From: Mycobacterium sp. E1214
GTDB taxonomy: Bacteria > Actinomycetota > Actinomycetes > Mycobacteriales > Mycobacteriaceae
Assembly: GCF_001666755.1 (NCBI RefSeq)
Contig: NZ_LZJC01000107.1
Span: 1-39,881, forward strand
DNA length: 39,881 nucleotides
Direction of reading: 5' to 3'
Made by a program: the position numbers and the translations under genes. The notes below the pieces were generated by a model. The model saw nothing but the letters and a program-made list of their open reading frames with translations, was not told where the DNA came from and searched no databases. Of the stretch, positions 8,882 to 16,611 are shown in pieces (within the stretch, counting starts at the first letter, position 1; each line of letters begins with the position of its first letter).

Positions 8882-10305
8882 ACTATCTGGTCACCGTTCT
8901 CTACATCGTCTCGTTCGCGCTGTTCATCTACGGCTTGATGGGCCTGACCGGCCCCAAGACGGCCGTGCGCGGCAACTTGATCGCCGCGGTGGGCATGGCG
9001 CTGGCCGTGGTGGCGACCCTGATCAAGATCCGCCACACCGACCAGTGGGTGCTGATCATCGCCGGCTTGGTCGTGGGCCTGGCCCTGGGCATCCCGCCCG
9101 CGCGGCTGACCAAGATGACCGCGATGCCGCAGCTGGTGGCCTTCTTCAACGGCGTCGGTGGCGGCACCGTCGCGCTGATCGCGCTGGCGGAGTTCATCGA
9201 GACCAGCGGGTTCTCGGCCTTCCAGCATGGCGAGTCGCCGACCGTGCACATCGTGGTCGCGTCGCTGTTCGCCGCCATCATCGGCTCGATCTCCTTCTGG
9301 GGTTCGATCATCGCCTTCGGCAAGCTGCAGGAGATCATCAGCGGCTCGCCGATCGGCTTCGGCAAGGCCCAGCAGCCGGTCAACCTGCTGCTGCTGGCCG
9401 CCGCGGTGGCCGCGGCGGTCGTGATCGGACTGCACGCGCACCCGGGGACCGGCGGGGTGTCGCTGTGGTGGATGGTCGGCCTGCTGGTCGCCGCCGGCGT
9501 GCTCGGCCTGATGGTGGTGCTGCCGATCGGTGGCGCCGACATGCCCGTCGTCATCTCGCTGCTGAACGCGATGACCGGCCTGTCGGCCGCCGCGGCCGGG
9601 CTGGCGCTGAACAACACCGCGATGATCGTGGCCGGCATGATCGTCGGCGCCTCGGGTTCGATCCTGACCAACCTGATGGCCAAGGCGATGAACCGCTCCA
9701 TTCCCGCGATCGTCGCGGGCGGCTTCGGCGGCGGGGGAGTGGCGCCGGGGGCCCGCGGCGACGGTGCCGACCGGACCGTGAAGTCCACCTCGGCCGCCGA
9801 CGCCGCGATCCAGATGGCCTACGCCAACCAGGTGATCGTGGTCCCGGGCTACGGCCTGGCCGTCGCGCAGGCCCAGCACGCGGTGAAGGACATGGCCGCG
9901 CTGCTGGAGAACAAGGGCGTGACGGTGAAGTACGCGATCCACCCGGTGGCCGGCCGGATGCCCGGGCACATGAACGTACTGCTGGCCGAGGCCGAGGTCG
10001 ACTACGACGCCATGAAGGACATGGACGACATCAACGACGAGTTCGCCCGCACCGACGTCGCGATCGTCATCGGCGCCAACGACGTCACCAACCCGGCCGC
10101 CCGCAACGACGCCTCCAGCCCCATCTACGGCATGCCGATCCTCAACGTGGACAAGGCCAAGTCGGTGATCGTGCTGAAGCGGTCGATGAATTCCGGTTTC
10201 GCGGGCATCGACAACCCGCTGTTCTACGGTGAGGGCACCAGCATGCTGTTCGGTGACGCGAAGAAGTCGGTGACCGCGGTCGCCGAGGAGCTCAAGGCGC
10301 TGTAG
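8878..10305 (+). CDS. pntB: NAD(P) transhydrogenase subunit beta (PntB)
   Basis: 475-residue beta subunit. The N-terminal half is an eight- or nine-helix membrane domain II; the C-terminal half is the soluble NADP(H)-binding domain III. Domain III is marked by VVPGYGLAVAQAQHAV (NADP Rossmann loop), HPVAGRMPGHMNVLLAEA and GANDVTNPAA, with the terminal FYGEGTSMLFGDAKKSV. ATG 8878 overlaps the pntAb stop by 4 bp. The length matches Rv0157. With pntAa and pntAb it forms the complete enzyme that balances NADPH supply; NADPH-dependent reductases are abundant in this window. Confidence 0.97.
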   Translation: MNYLVTVLYIVSFALFIYGLMGLTGPKTAVRGNLIAAVGMALAVVATLIKIRHTDQWVLIIAGLVVGLALGIPPARLTKMTAMPQLVAFFNGVGGGTVALIALAEFIETSGFSAFQHGESPTVHIVVASLFAAIIGSISFWGSIIAFGKLQEIISGSPIGFGKAQQPVNLLLLAAAVAAAVVIGLHAHPGTGGVSLWWMVGLLVAAGVLGLMVVLPIGGADMPVVISLLNAMTGLSAAAAGLALNNTAMIVAGMIVGASGSILTNLMAKAMNRSIPAIVAGGFGGGGVAPGARGDGADRTVKSTSAADAAIQMAYANQVIVVPGYGLAVAQAQHAVKDMAALLENKGVTVKYAIHPVAGRMPGHMNVLLAEAEVDYDAMKDMDDINDEFARTDVAIVIGANDVTNPAARNDASSPIYGMPILNVDKAKSVIVLKRSMNSGFAGIDNPLFYGEGTSMLFGDAKKSVTAVAEELKAL

Positions 10306-10371
10306 CGGGGGCCGGCTGCGACGCCGGCGCGCGCGCATTCAGGCGAGCGCGCCCGGGGTGTGGGTGACCGC

Positions 10372-10497
10372 TCAGACGGGCGGGTACGCCGGCGGCGGGT
10401 AGCCGTTGCCGTCCTGGACGCCGCGCAAACCCCAGGTGAGATACCGGAAGAAGAACTCGATCTCGTCGCTGCCGTCGTAGTCCGGACTCGGATCCAT
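10372..10497 (-). CDS. Small conserved-looking protein, 41 aa
   Basis: A 41-codon minus-strand gene between pntB and the next regulator. It starts at ATG 10497, three bases after GAGGTGGGGA (10501-10510 on the opposite strand), a strong Shine-Dalgarno sequence. The peptide begins MDPSPDYDGSDEIEFFFRYL and ends GYPPPAYPPV, acidic then aromatic then proline-rich; no membrane helix is evident. M. tuberculosis annotation has a small protein called Rv0157A in the corresponding gap, and this may be its equivalent, but I cannot confirm that by alignment. Function is unknown. The good ribosome-binding site and non-random composition are the support. Confidence 0.6.
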   Translation of the reverse strand: MDPSPDYDGSDEIEFFFRYLTWGLRGVQDGNGYPPPAYPPV

Positions 10498-10578
10498 CGT
10501 TCCCCACCTCTCGACTCAGCACGCTCGTCACGAAGTCTAGTCCCATGCGCCGCGGGGCCGTTAATGGTGATTTGCTTA

Positions 10579-10594
10579 AACTGTCCAACCAGTT
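10579..10594. promoter_or_regulatory. Candidate TetR operator upstream of the 10647 gene
   Basis: AACTG (10579-10583), six bases, CAGTT (10590-10594) forms an inverted repeat in a relatively AT-rich patch about 53 bp before the TetR start codon. It could be an autoregulatory operator. The arms are only five bases, so support is positional. Confidence 0.35.
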
Positions 10595-10646
10595 GATTGA
10601 TAGCGCACCGGCCTGGCCTGCCCGTGCCGACGATAGTGAGTGTGAG

Positions 10647-11282
10647 ATGCCCGCCGACAGCATCACCCCCAGTGGGCTGACGCGCCGCGAGGAGTTGTTG
10701 GCCGTGGCCACCAAGCTGTTCGCGGCGCGCGGCTATCACGGCACCCGGATGGACGACGTGGCCGACGTGATCGGCCTGAACAAGGCGACGGTCTACCACT
10801 ACTACGCGAGCAAGTCGCTGATCCTGTTCGACATCTACCGGCAGGCCGCGGAGGGCACGCTGGCCGCCGTGCACGACGACCCGTCGTGGACCGCGCGGGA
10901 GGCGCTCTACCAGTACACCGTTCGGCTGTTGACCGGCATCGCGGGCGACCCGGAACGGGCCGCCGTGTACTTCCAAGAACAGCCGTACATCACCGAGTGG
11001 TTCACCGCCGAGCAGGTCGCCGAGGTGCGCGAGAAAGAGGCGCAGGTCTACCACCATGTGCACGGCCTGATCGACCGCGGGATCGCCAGCGGCGAGTTCT
11101 TCGAGTGCGACTCCCACGTGCTGGCGCTGGGCTACATCGGGATGACGCTGGGCAGCTACCGCTGGCTGCGGCCCAGCGGCCGGCGGTCGGCCAAGGAGAT
11201 CGCCGCCGAGTTCAGCACCGCCCTGCTGCGCGGATTGATTCGCGACGAGTCCATCCGCACCGACGCCCCGCTGGGGCCCTAG
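10647..11282 (+). CDS. TetR-family transcriptional regulator (Rv0158-like)
   Basis: 211-residue TetR regulator. The helix-turn-helix spans about residues 12-58: TRREELLAVATKLFAARGYH, then MDDVADVIGLNKATVYHYYA and SKSLILFDIYRQ. The C-terminal domain has the QEQPYITEWFTAEQVAEVREKE and GYIGMTLGSYRWLRP segments seen in mycobacterial regulators of lipid metabolism. The start is ATG 10647 (MPADSITPSG); upstream in-frame codons lead into a non-coding, operator-like stretch. Its stop shares the palindrome CTAG (11279-11282) with the stop of the convergent hydrolase. It follows pntB as Rv0158 follows Rv0157. The target genes are unknown. Confidence 0.93.
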   Translation: MPADSITPSGLTRREELLAVATKLFAARGYHGTRMDDVADVIGLNKATVYHYYASKSLILFDIYRQAAEGTLAAVHDDPSWTAREALYQYTVRLLTGIAGDPERAAVYFQEQPYITEWFTAEQVAEVREKEAQVYHHVHGLIDRGIASGEFFECDSHVLALGYIGMTLGSYRWLRPSGRRSAKEIAAEFSTALLRGLIRDESIRTDAPLGP

Positions 11283-12169
11283 CCCGCCAGATGCTTGTCG
11301 AGGAACGCGATCTGATCCGCGACCACCCGCTCGAACGCCTCCCCGACGTAGATCGCGAAGTGGCCCTCGGGATAGCGCTTGACCTCCCCGCGGGGCGCTC
11401 GGGCCGCGTGCCGCAGCGTGGCCCCGGCGGGCGCGACGGAGTCGGAGTCGCACACGCAGAACAGGATGGGGCAGCTGATGTCGGGGGTGCGGCGCCCGGG
11501 CCGGTAGGCGCTGACCTGCAACGCGATCCGCGCGGCGACCTCGTTGGGGAAGTCGGCCCCCGGTGGCACCAGCGCCAGGTAGCCGGAGTAGGCGTCGGGG
11601 GTGCTCATCAGCGCGACGGAACCGGGCTCGCCCGCCGTCGGGATGAGGACCGGGGGCCTGCCCAGCCGGGCGCCCACCGTGTCGCGCACCGCCAGCGCGG
11701 TGATGCGCGCGGCGACGACCGGGTTGCCGATGGCGCGCAGTGAGGCCAGGCCGTCGGTGAAGGGGCACTGCGCGACGACGGCGGCGATGCCGGGCAACCG
11801 GGCCGCCGTGGCGATGACGTGCCCGCCGGCGAACGAGGTGCCCCACAGCGCGATCCGATTGCGGTCGACCTCCGGCAGCGTGCGGGCGAAGTCGACGGCC
11901 GCCGCCCAGTCGGCGAGTTGCAGGCCGACGTCGAGCACCTGCCGCGGGCGCCCCCCGCTGTCCCCGAAGTTGCGGTAGTCGAACACCAGGCAGGCGTAGC
12001 CGGCCGCGCTGAAGCGCTCCGCGTAGGCGTCGAGGCGCATGGTGCGCACCGCGCCCAGACCATGCGCCATCACCAGCAGCGGCACCGGCCCGCCACCCGG
12101 TGGGCGGTAGAGCCAGGCGCTGATCCGGTCGGCGCCGGAGGTGAACTCGACGTCCTCGCGTTGCGTCAT
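11279..12169 (-). CDS. Alpha/beta hydrolase (esterase/lipase-like)
   Basis: 296-residue alpha/beta-fold hydrolase. The nucleophile elbow GTSFAGG gives Ser112; VMAHGLGAVR near 34-42 supplies the oxyanion region; CDSDSVAP (241-248) and EGHFAIY (His270) provide the likely Asp and His of the triad. YRNFGDSGGRPRQVLDVGLQ is typical of the DUF1100/dienelactone-hydrolase-like esterases common in actinobacteria. No signal peptide is visible. The gene is convergent with the TetR gene (shared CTAG stop overlap) and divergent from the DapB-like gene. It marks the left edge of accessory block 1; PE3/PE4 would lie here in M. tuberculosis. The natural substrate is unknown. Confidence 0.88.
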   Translation of the reverse strand: MTQREDVEFTSGADRISAWLYRPPGGGPVPLLVMAHGLGAVRTMRLDAYAERFSAAGYACLVFDYRNFGDSGGRPRQVLDVGLQLADWAAAVDFARTLPEVDRNRIALWGTSFAGGHVIATAARLPGIAAVVAQCPFTDGLASLRAIGNPVVAARITALAVRDTVGARLGRPPVLIPTAGEPGSVALMSTPDAYSGYLALVPPGADFPNEVAARIALQVSAYRPGRRTPDISCPILFCVCDSDSVAPAGATLRHAARAPRGEVKRYPEGHFAIYVGEAFERVVADQIAFLDKHLAG

Positions 12170-12232
12170 CAGCGATTCATTGTGCCCGCCGCCGGGCGGC
12201 TTGGGGCCGGTATGCCAGGCCGATTTTATGGA

Positions 12233-12243
12233 CTAGTGTCTAG
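12233..12243. promoter_or_regulatory. Candidate operator/promoter element before the DapB-like gene
   Basis: CTAG-TGT-CTAG (12233-12243) is an inverted repeat about 30 bp before the ATG at 12274, inside an AT-rich patch. TAGTGT within it also fits a TANNNT -10 box. A regulator site overlapping the promoter is plausible but unproven. Confidence 0.3.
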
Positions 12244-12273
12244 AAAACTGGCCAGCTGGGGACGGAGACTCAC

Positions 12274-13374
12274 ATGGCGATTCGCGTCGCGCACGTCGGC
12301 ACCGGGAACGTCGGCGGCTTGGCCCTGGCCCACCTCATCGGTAACCCGCAGTTCGAGCTGACGGGCGTCTGCGTCTCCACGCCGGAGAAGGTCGGGCGCG
12401 ATGCGGGCGAGCTGTGCGGCGTCGGCCTGGAGCCCGGGGTGGTCACCGGTGTCGCGGCCGTCGACGACCTGGACGCCCTCATCGCCGGCAAGCCCGACTG
12501 CGTCGTGTACTGCGCGATGGGGGACACCCGGCTACCCGAGGCGATGGGCGACGTCATGCGGATCCTGGCCGCCGGCATCAACGTCGTCGGATCGTCGCCC
12601 GGGCTGCTGCAACACCCCTGGGGCGTCATGCCCGACAAGTACATCGGCCGCGTCGAAGACGCTGCGCGGCAAGGCAACTCGAGCGTCTTCATCAGCGGTG
12701 TCGACCCAGGATTCGCCAACGACCTGCTTCCGTTCGCGCTGGCCGGCACCTGCCGGCGCATCGAGCAGGTGCGCTGCATGGAAATCCACGACTACGCCAG
12801 TTACGCCGGCGAAGAGGTGATGACCTACATGGGGTTCGGCCGGCCCATGGACGAGATCCCGATGCTGTTGCAGCCCGGCATCCTGTCCATCGCCTGGGGC
12901 ACCGCCATTCGTCAGCTGGCGGCCGGCCTGGGCATCGAGGTCGACGAGATCACCGAGTCCTACCAGCGCGAGCCGGCGCCCGAGGACTTCGACATCGCGG
13001 TCGGCCGCGTCGCCAAGGGCACCGTCGCGGTGCTGCAGTTCGAGATCCGCGGCATGGTCAAGGGCCACCCGGCCATCGTCATCGAACACGTCACCCGGCT
13101 GCGCCCCGACCTGCGTCCCGACCTGCCGCAGCCTGCCTCGGGCGACGGCTCGTACCGCATCGAGATCACCGGCGAGCCGTCCTACGCCGTGGACATCGTG
13201 CCGAGCAGCCGCAAGGGCGATCACAACCACGCGGCGATCGCCGGTGCGGCGGGCCGTATCGTCAACGCCATTCCCGCGGTGGTGGCGGCGCCGCCGGGCA
13301 TTCGGACCACGCTGGACCTGCCGCTGGTCACCGGCAGCGGGCTGTACGCGCCGAGCACTCTGGTGAACACCTGA
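12274..13374 (+). CDS. DapB-like NAD(P)-dependent dehydrogenase
   Basis: 366-residue protein of the dihydrodipicolinate-reductase-like superfamily, related to the 2,4-diaminopentanoate dehydrogenase-type proteins numerous in mycobacteria. The N-terminal Rossmann motif VAHVGTGNVGGLALAHLI (5-22) and VVYCAMGDTR, INVVGSSPGLL and SGVDPGFANDLLP fit that family. It is much longer than true DapB (about 245 residues), so a lysine-pathway role is unlikely. The C-terminal part KGDHNHAAIAGAAGRIVNAIPAV is also seen in the catabolic branch. The start ATG 12274 follows GGACGGAG. An SDR begins 16 bp downstream, so the two probably act in one pathway. The substrate is not predictable. Confidence 0.85.
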   Translation: MAIRVAHVGTGNVGGLALAHLIGNPQFELTGVCVSTPEKVGRDAGELCGVGLEPGVVTGVAAVDDLDALIAGKPDCVVYCAMGDTRLPEAMGDVMRILAAGINVVGSSPGLLQHPWGVMPDKYIGRVEDAARQGNSSVFISGVDPGFANDLLPFALAGTCRRIEQVRCMEIHDYASYAGEEVMTYMGFGRPMDEIPMLLQPGILSIAWGTAIRQLAAGLGIEVDEITESYQREPAPEDFDIAVGRVAKGTVAVLQFEIRGMVKGHPAIVIEHVTRLRPDLRPDLPQPASGDGSYRIEITGEPSYAVDIVPSSRKGDHNHAAIAGAAGRIVNAIPAVVAAPPGIRTTLDLPLVTGSGLYAPSTLVNT

Positions 13375-13390
13375 ACGAAAGGAGACCCAC

Positions 13391-14134
13391 GTGGGTCGGG
13401 TAGACGGAAAAGTTGCGCTCATCAGCGGCGGCGCCCGCGGCATGGGCGCCGAGCACGCGCGGCTGCTGGCCGAGGAGGGCGCCAAGGTGGTGATCGGCGA
13501 CATCCTCGACGACAAGGGCAAGGCCGTCGCCGACGAGATCGGCGACTCCGTGCGTTACGTCCACCTCGACGTCACCCAGCCCGAGGATTGGGACGCCGCC
13601 GTGGCGACCGCGATCGAGGAGTTCGGCAAGCTCAACGTCCTGGTCAACAACGCCGGCACGGTCGCGCTGGGCCCGCTGAAGAGTTTCGACCTGGCCAAGT
13701 GGCAGAAGGTGATCGACGTCAACCTGACGGGGACGTTCCTGGGCATGCGGGTGGCCGTCGAGCCGATGATCGCGGCGGGTGGCGGTTCGATCATCAACGT
13801 GTCCTCGATCGAGGGCCTGCGCGGCGCGCCCATGGTGCACCCGTACGTGGCGTCCAAGTGGGCGGTGCGTGGCCTGGCCAAGTCGGCGGCGCTGGAGCTG
13901 GCCAAGCACAACATCCGCGTCAACTCGGTGCACCCCGGCTTCATCCGCACCCCGATGACCGCGCACCTGCCCGACGACATGGTCACCGTCCCGCTGGGGC
14001 GCCCGGCCGAGTCGCGAGAGGTGTCGACGTTCATCCTGTTCCTCGCCAGCGACGAGTCGTCCTACGCCACGGGCAGCGAGTTCGTGATGGATGGCGGCCT
14101 GGTCACCGACGTGCCGCACCGGGACCTGTTCTAG
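13391..14134 (+). CDS. SDR, 3-alpha/20-beta-hydroxysteroid dehydrogenase-like (FabG3-like)
   Basis: 247-residue classical SDR: GGARGMGAEHA (cofactor motif near 14-20), HLDVTQPEDWD, NNAGTVALG, INVSSIEG, and the catalytic Tyr-Lys in YVASKWA. The pattern SGGARGMG...GDILDDKGKAVADE...VHLDVTQP closely matches M. tuberculosis Rv2002 (FabG3), a 20-beta-hydroxysteroid dehydrogenase, so an NADH-dependent hydroxysteroid or 3-oxoacyl role is inferred. The GTG start at 13391 is set by AAAGGA (13378-13383), seven bases upstream; no better ATG is in frame. It is co-directional with the DapB-like gene. A TetR operator begins 10 bp after its stop. Confidence 0.92.
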   Translation: MGRVDGKVALISGGARGMGAEHARLLAEEGAKVVIGDILDDKGKAVADEIGDSVRYVHLDVTQPEDWDAAVATAIEEFGKLNVLVNNAGTVALGPLKSFDLAKWQKVIDVNLTGTFLGMRVAVEPMIAAGGGSIINVSSIEGLRGAPMVHPYVASKWAVRGLAKSAALELAKHNIRVNSVHPGFIRTPMTAHLPDDMVTVPLGRPAESREVSTFILFLASDESSYATGSEFVMDGGLVTDVPHRDLF

Positions 14135-14144
14135 GCGCGGCAAA

Positions 14145-14164
14145 ATAGCCGACCGGTCGACTAT
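14145..14164. promoter_or_regulatory. TetR (NemR/AcuR-type) operator 1
   Basis: ATAGCCGACCGGTCGACTAT is a 20-bp palindrome with 9 of 10 base pairs symmetric. It ends 9 bp before the GTG start of the TetR gene, ideal for autorepression. It matches operator 2 (14811-14830) at 16 of 20 positions. The TAG-CGACCGGTCG-CTA form resembles the E. coli NemR box (TAGACC-N4-GGTCTA). Confidence 0.75.
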
Positions 14165-14173
14165 CCTTGGGCG

Positions 14174-14764
14174 GTGCCCCGACCACCCAATCCTGACGTG
14201 CGACGCCGGCTACTTGCGGCGGGGCTCGAGCTGATCCATGCACACGGGTTCGCCGCCAGCGGCGTGAAGGACATCACCGATGCCGCCGGGATCCCGAAGG
14301 GGTCGTTCTACGCCTACTTCGCCAGCAAAGAGGCCTTCGCCGCGGCGCTCGTCGCGCACTATTGGGGCGACATCGAGGCGCGGCTCCTGCCGATACTCGA
14401 GCGAGACGGCGCGGCGGGTGACCGCATCGTCCGGTTCTTCCACGCGCTCGCCGACGACCATGAGGCGGGCGACTTCCTGCTCGGCTGCCTGGTGGGCAAC
14501 CTGTCGCTGGAGCTCGGCGGGGTGAGTGAGCCGATCCGCGCCGAGCTGCTGCGGATACTCGACCGCTGGGGGTCGGTGCTGGCGGCGTGCGTACGTACGG
14601 GACAGCGCCCGGCCGGGGACGTCCGGGGCGACCTGGACGCCGACGACTTGGCCTGCGTGCTGATCGAGGCGTGGGAGGGCGCGGCGCTGCGCGGCAAGGT
14701 CACCCGTAGCCGCGCCCCCTACGACCGTTTCGAGACCGCGACGGTCCCGGCGCTGTTGCGCTAA
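14174..14764 (+). CDS. TetR-family regulator, NemR/AcuR-like
   Basis: 196-residue TetR repressor starting at GTG 14174. The helix-turn-helix is RRRLLAAGLELIHAHGFAAS, VKDITDAAGIPKGSFYAYFA and SKEAFAAALV. The central DFLLGCLVGNLSLELGG is characteristic of the branch containing NemR and AcuR, which respond to electrophiles or acrylate-type compounds. The Cys in that motif is well placed for thiol sensing, though this is inference. A near-perfect operator sits just upstream, and a second copy lies upstream of the next two genes (cysteine hydrolase and aldo-keto reductase), so it most likely represses itself and both enzymes. The three genes form a self-contained detoxification-style module. Confidence 0.9.
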   Translation: MPRPPNPDVRRRLLAAGLELIHAHGFAASGVKDITDAAGIPKGSFYAYFASKEAFAAALVAHYWGDIEARLLPILERDGAAGDRIVRFFHALADDHEAGDFLLGCLVGNLSLELGGVSEPIRAELLRILDRWGSVLAACVRTGQRPAGDVRGDLDADDLACVLIEAWEGAALRGKVTRSRAPYDRFETATVPALLR

Positions 14765-14810
14765 GTGTTGGCGTTGTCGCGGAATGCGGAGAGCGCTGCC
14801 ACGCTTGTTT

Positions 14811-14830
14811 ATAGACGACCGGTCAGTTAT
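14811..14830. promoter_or_regulatory. TetR (NemR/AcuR-type) operator 2
   Basis: ATAGACGACCGGTCAGTTAT keeps the GACCGGTC core and outer ATA/TAT of operator 1 (16 of 20 identical, 7 of 10 pairs symmetric). It lies 41 bp before the cysteine hydrolase start, between the TetR stop and that gene, where it could overlap the enzyme operon's promoter. Confidence 0.7.
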
Positions 14831-14871
14831 TTTGAGATGTCCGATCGCCCGCCCACCTCCGAGGACCGCCC

Positions 14872-15618
14872 GTGCCAGAGCTGAACCCGTATCCCGAGCC
14901 GCAGAATCCGGCACTGCCGCCGTCCGGCTTCGCGCTCGATGTAGAGCGCGCCGCGCTCGTCGTCACCGACCCGCAGATCGACTTCCTCAGTCCCGAAGGC
15001 GCCGGATGGCCGGTATTCGGGGACAGCATCCGCGACAACCACACCGTCGCCCATATCGGGGAGCTCCTGCGCTCGGCGAAGCTGGCCGGCATCACCGTCG
15101 CGGTGTCCCCGCACTACTTCTACCCGACCGACGACCAGTGGCGGTTCGGTGATCCGCTGGAGCGTTTTATGGCGGCCGCCGGCATGTTCCGGCGTCAAAG
15201 CGCCTACGCAGCGGGCGGATTCACCGACTCCGGCGCGGACTTCCTGCCGGCCCTGCGCCACGACATTTGCGACGGGCGGACGGTTATCGTCTCGCCACAC
15301 AAGATCGTCGGCCCCGAGTCCAACGACCTGGTGCTGCAATTACGCAAGCGCGGCGTGAGCCAGGTCGTGCTGGCCGGGATGGCGGCCAACCTGTGCGTCG
15401 AGGGTCACTTGCGCGAACTCATCGAGCAAGGCTTTGAGGTGGTCGTCGTCAAGGACGCCACGGCGGGGCCGCGCCTGCCCGAAGGCGACGGCTATTCGGC
15501 GGCGTTGGTGAATTTCCGCTTTCTCGCCAGCGCACTGTGGACCACGGCGCAAGCCGTCGCGGCGCTGAATCCGGCGCCGAAACCAGCAATGGTCACGCAA
15601 GGAGGCCAAAGCGCATGA
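14872..15618 (+). CDS. Isochorismatase-like cysteine hydrolase
   Basis: 248-residue cysteine hydrolase of the isochorismatase superfamily. The catalytic triad is visible: Asp33 (VVTDPQIDFLS), Lys144 (SPHKIVG) and Cys175 (AGMAANLCVEGHLREL). Members hydrolyse amides, nicotinamide-type or vinyl-ether substrates; this one cannot be assigned, and true isochorismate hydrolysis is unlikely outside siderophore genes. The GTG start at 14872 is preceded by GAGGA (14861-14865). It is longer at the N-terminus (proline-rich first 18 residues) than minimal family members. Its stop overlaps the next gene's start (ATGA at 15615-15618), and operator 2 lies upstream, so it is co-expressed with the reductase under the TetR regulator. 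Confidence 0.9.
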   Translation: MPELNPYPEPQNPALPPSGFALDVERAALVVTDPQIDFLSPEGAGWPVFGDSIRDNHTVAHIGELLRSAKLAGITVAVSPHYFYPTDDQWRFGDPLERFMAAAGMFRRQSAYAAGGFTDSGADFLPALRHDICDGRTVIVSPHKIVGPESNDLVLQLRKRGVSQVVLAGMAANLCVEGHLRELIEQGFEVVVVKDATAGPRLPEGDGYSAALVNFRFLASALWTTAQAVAALNPAPKPAMVTQGGQSA

Positions 15619-16559
15619 CACACAACGACGATCTCAGCCAGCAAAGGTTCGCCCTGAACCACGGCGGCGGTGCCATCCCGGCGCTCGGATTCGGGACGTC
15701 ACTGTCCGATCGCACGCAAACTGTCCGGGCCGTGAAAGCCGCGGTCGAGGTGGGGTTTCGCCACCTCGATGCTGCCGAGCGGTATCGCAACGAGGCAGAA
15801 GTCGGAGCGGCACTGCGAGAGTTGTTCGCCGACGGCATCATTCGGCGCGAAGACGTCTTCGTGACCACCAAGCTGTGGAACAACAACCATCGCCCCGAAC
15901 GGGTCGAGCCGGCCTTGAAGGCCAGCTTGCACAAACTGGGGCTGGACTCCGTCGACCTCTACCTGGTTCACACGCCGTTCGCCTTCGCCCCCGGCGACGA
16001 CCAAGACCCGCGTGACGCGCAGGGCAACATCGTCTACGACGACGGGGTGACGCTGCGGGAAACGTGGAACGCGATGGAATCCCTTGTCGATGACGGGCTT
16101 GCCGGGTCTATCGGCCTGTCCGACATCGACGCCGAAGGCACCCGAGACATCGTGGAGACCGCCCGCATCATCCCGGCCGTCGTGCAGGTCGAGTCGCACC
16201 CCTATCACCCGCAGTGGGAGCTGCACGAGCTCTGCCGCGCGCACGGAATCGTGTTGCTGGCGTTCGCATCGCTCGGCCACGCGCTGGAACCGCGACTGCT
16301 CGACGACCCATTGATCGTCTCGATCGCCCAAGGTGTGGGCAGCACCCCCGCACAGGTGTTGTTGGCCTGGGGGATTCAGCGCGGCACCGCCGTGCTGACG
16401 TCATCGGTCAACCCGGCCCGCATCCGCGAGAACTTCAATGTCAATGCGTTGCCCGACGACGCAATCCGGCAGATCAACGAGGGTCTGGAAACCCGCATCC
16501 GGTTTAATTCCGTTGTGGTGGGTGGCGATCCGGGGTTTGCGGAGGTGCCGCGCGGTTGA
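15615..16559 (+). CDS. Aldo-keto reductase
   Basis: 314-residue NADPH-dependent aldo-keto reductase with the full catalytic tetrad: Asp52 and Tyr57 (GFRHLDAAERYRNE), Lys86 (TTKLWN) and His119 (LVHTPF). It reduces aldehydes and ketones to alcohols. The segment AFAPGDDQDPRDAQGNIVYDDGVTL between the tetrad His and the next helix is a family-typical loop. ATG 15615 overlaps the hydrolase stop and follows GGAGG (15601-15605). Given the NemR-like regulator, a role in clearing reactive carbonyls is likely, paralleling regulators of that family that control carbonyl- or maleimide-reducing enzymes. Confidence 0.93.
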   Translation: MTHNDDLSQQRFALNHGGGAIPALGFGTSLSDRTQTVRAVKAAVEVGFRHLDAAERYRNEAEVGAALRELFADGIIRREDVFVTTKLWNNNHRPERVEPALKASLHKLGLDSVDLYLVHTPFAFAPGDDQDPRDAQGNIVYDDGVTLRETWNAMESLVDDGLAGSIGLSDIDAEGTRDIVETARIIPAVVQVESHPYHPQWELHELCRAHGIVLLAFASLGHALEPRLLDDPLIVSIAQGVGSTPAQVLLAWGIQRGTAVLTSSVNPARIRENFNVNALPDDAIRQINEGLETRIRFNSVVVGGDPGFAEVPRG

Positions 16560-16611
16560 TGCGGTCAGCACGCCGCGCACGGCCCTGCGGCAGGCTATTG
16601 CCGTGAAGGCG

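Noticed and set aside
8554..10338. Very long minus-strand open frame opposite pntAb/pntB
   Set aside because: It is a GC-rich antisense shadow of clear transhydrogenase genes, His/Arg/Gly-rich and without domain motifs.
12274..13374. True dihydrodipicolinate reductase (lysine biosynthesis)
   Set aside because: It is about 120 residues longer than DapB and sits beside a steroid-type SDR; only the fold is shared.
14707..14764. Looked for further copies of the GACCGGTC operator by eye
   Set aside because: Other short ACCGGT matches fall inside coding sequence and lack the flanking ATAG/CTAT, so only two sites are reported.
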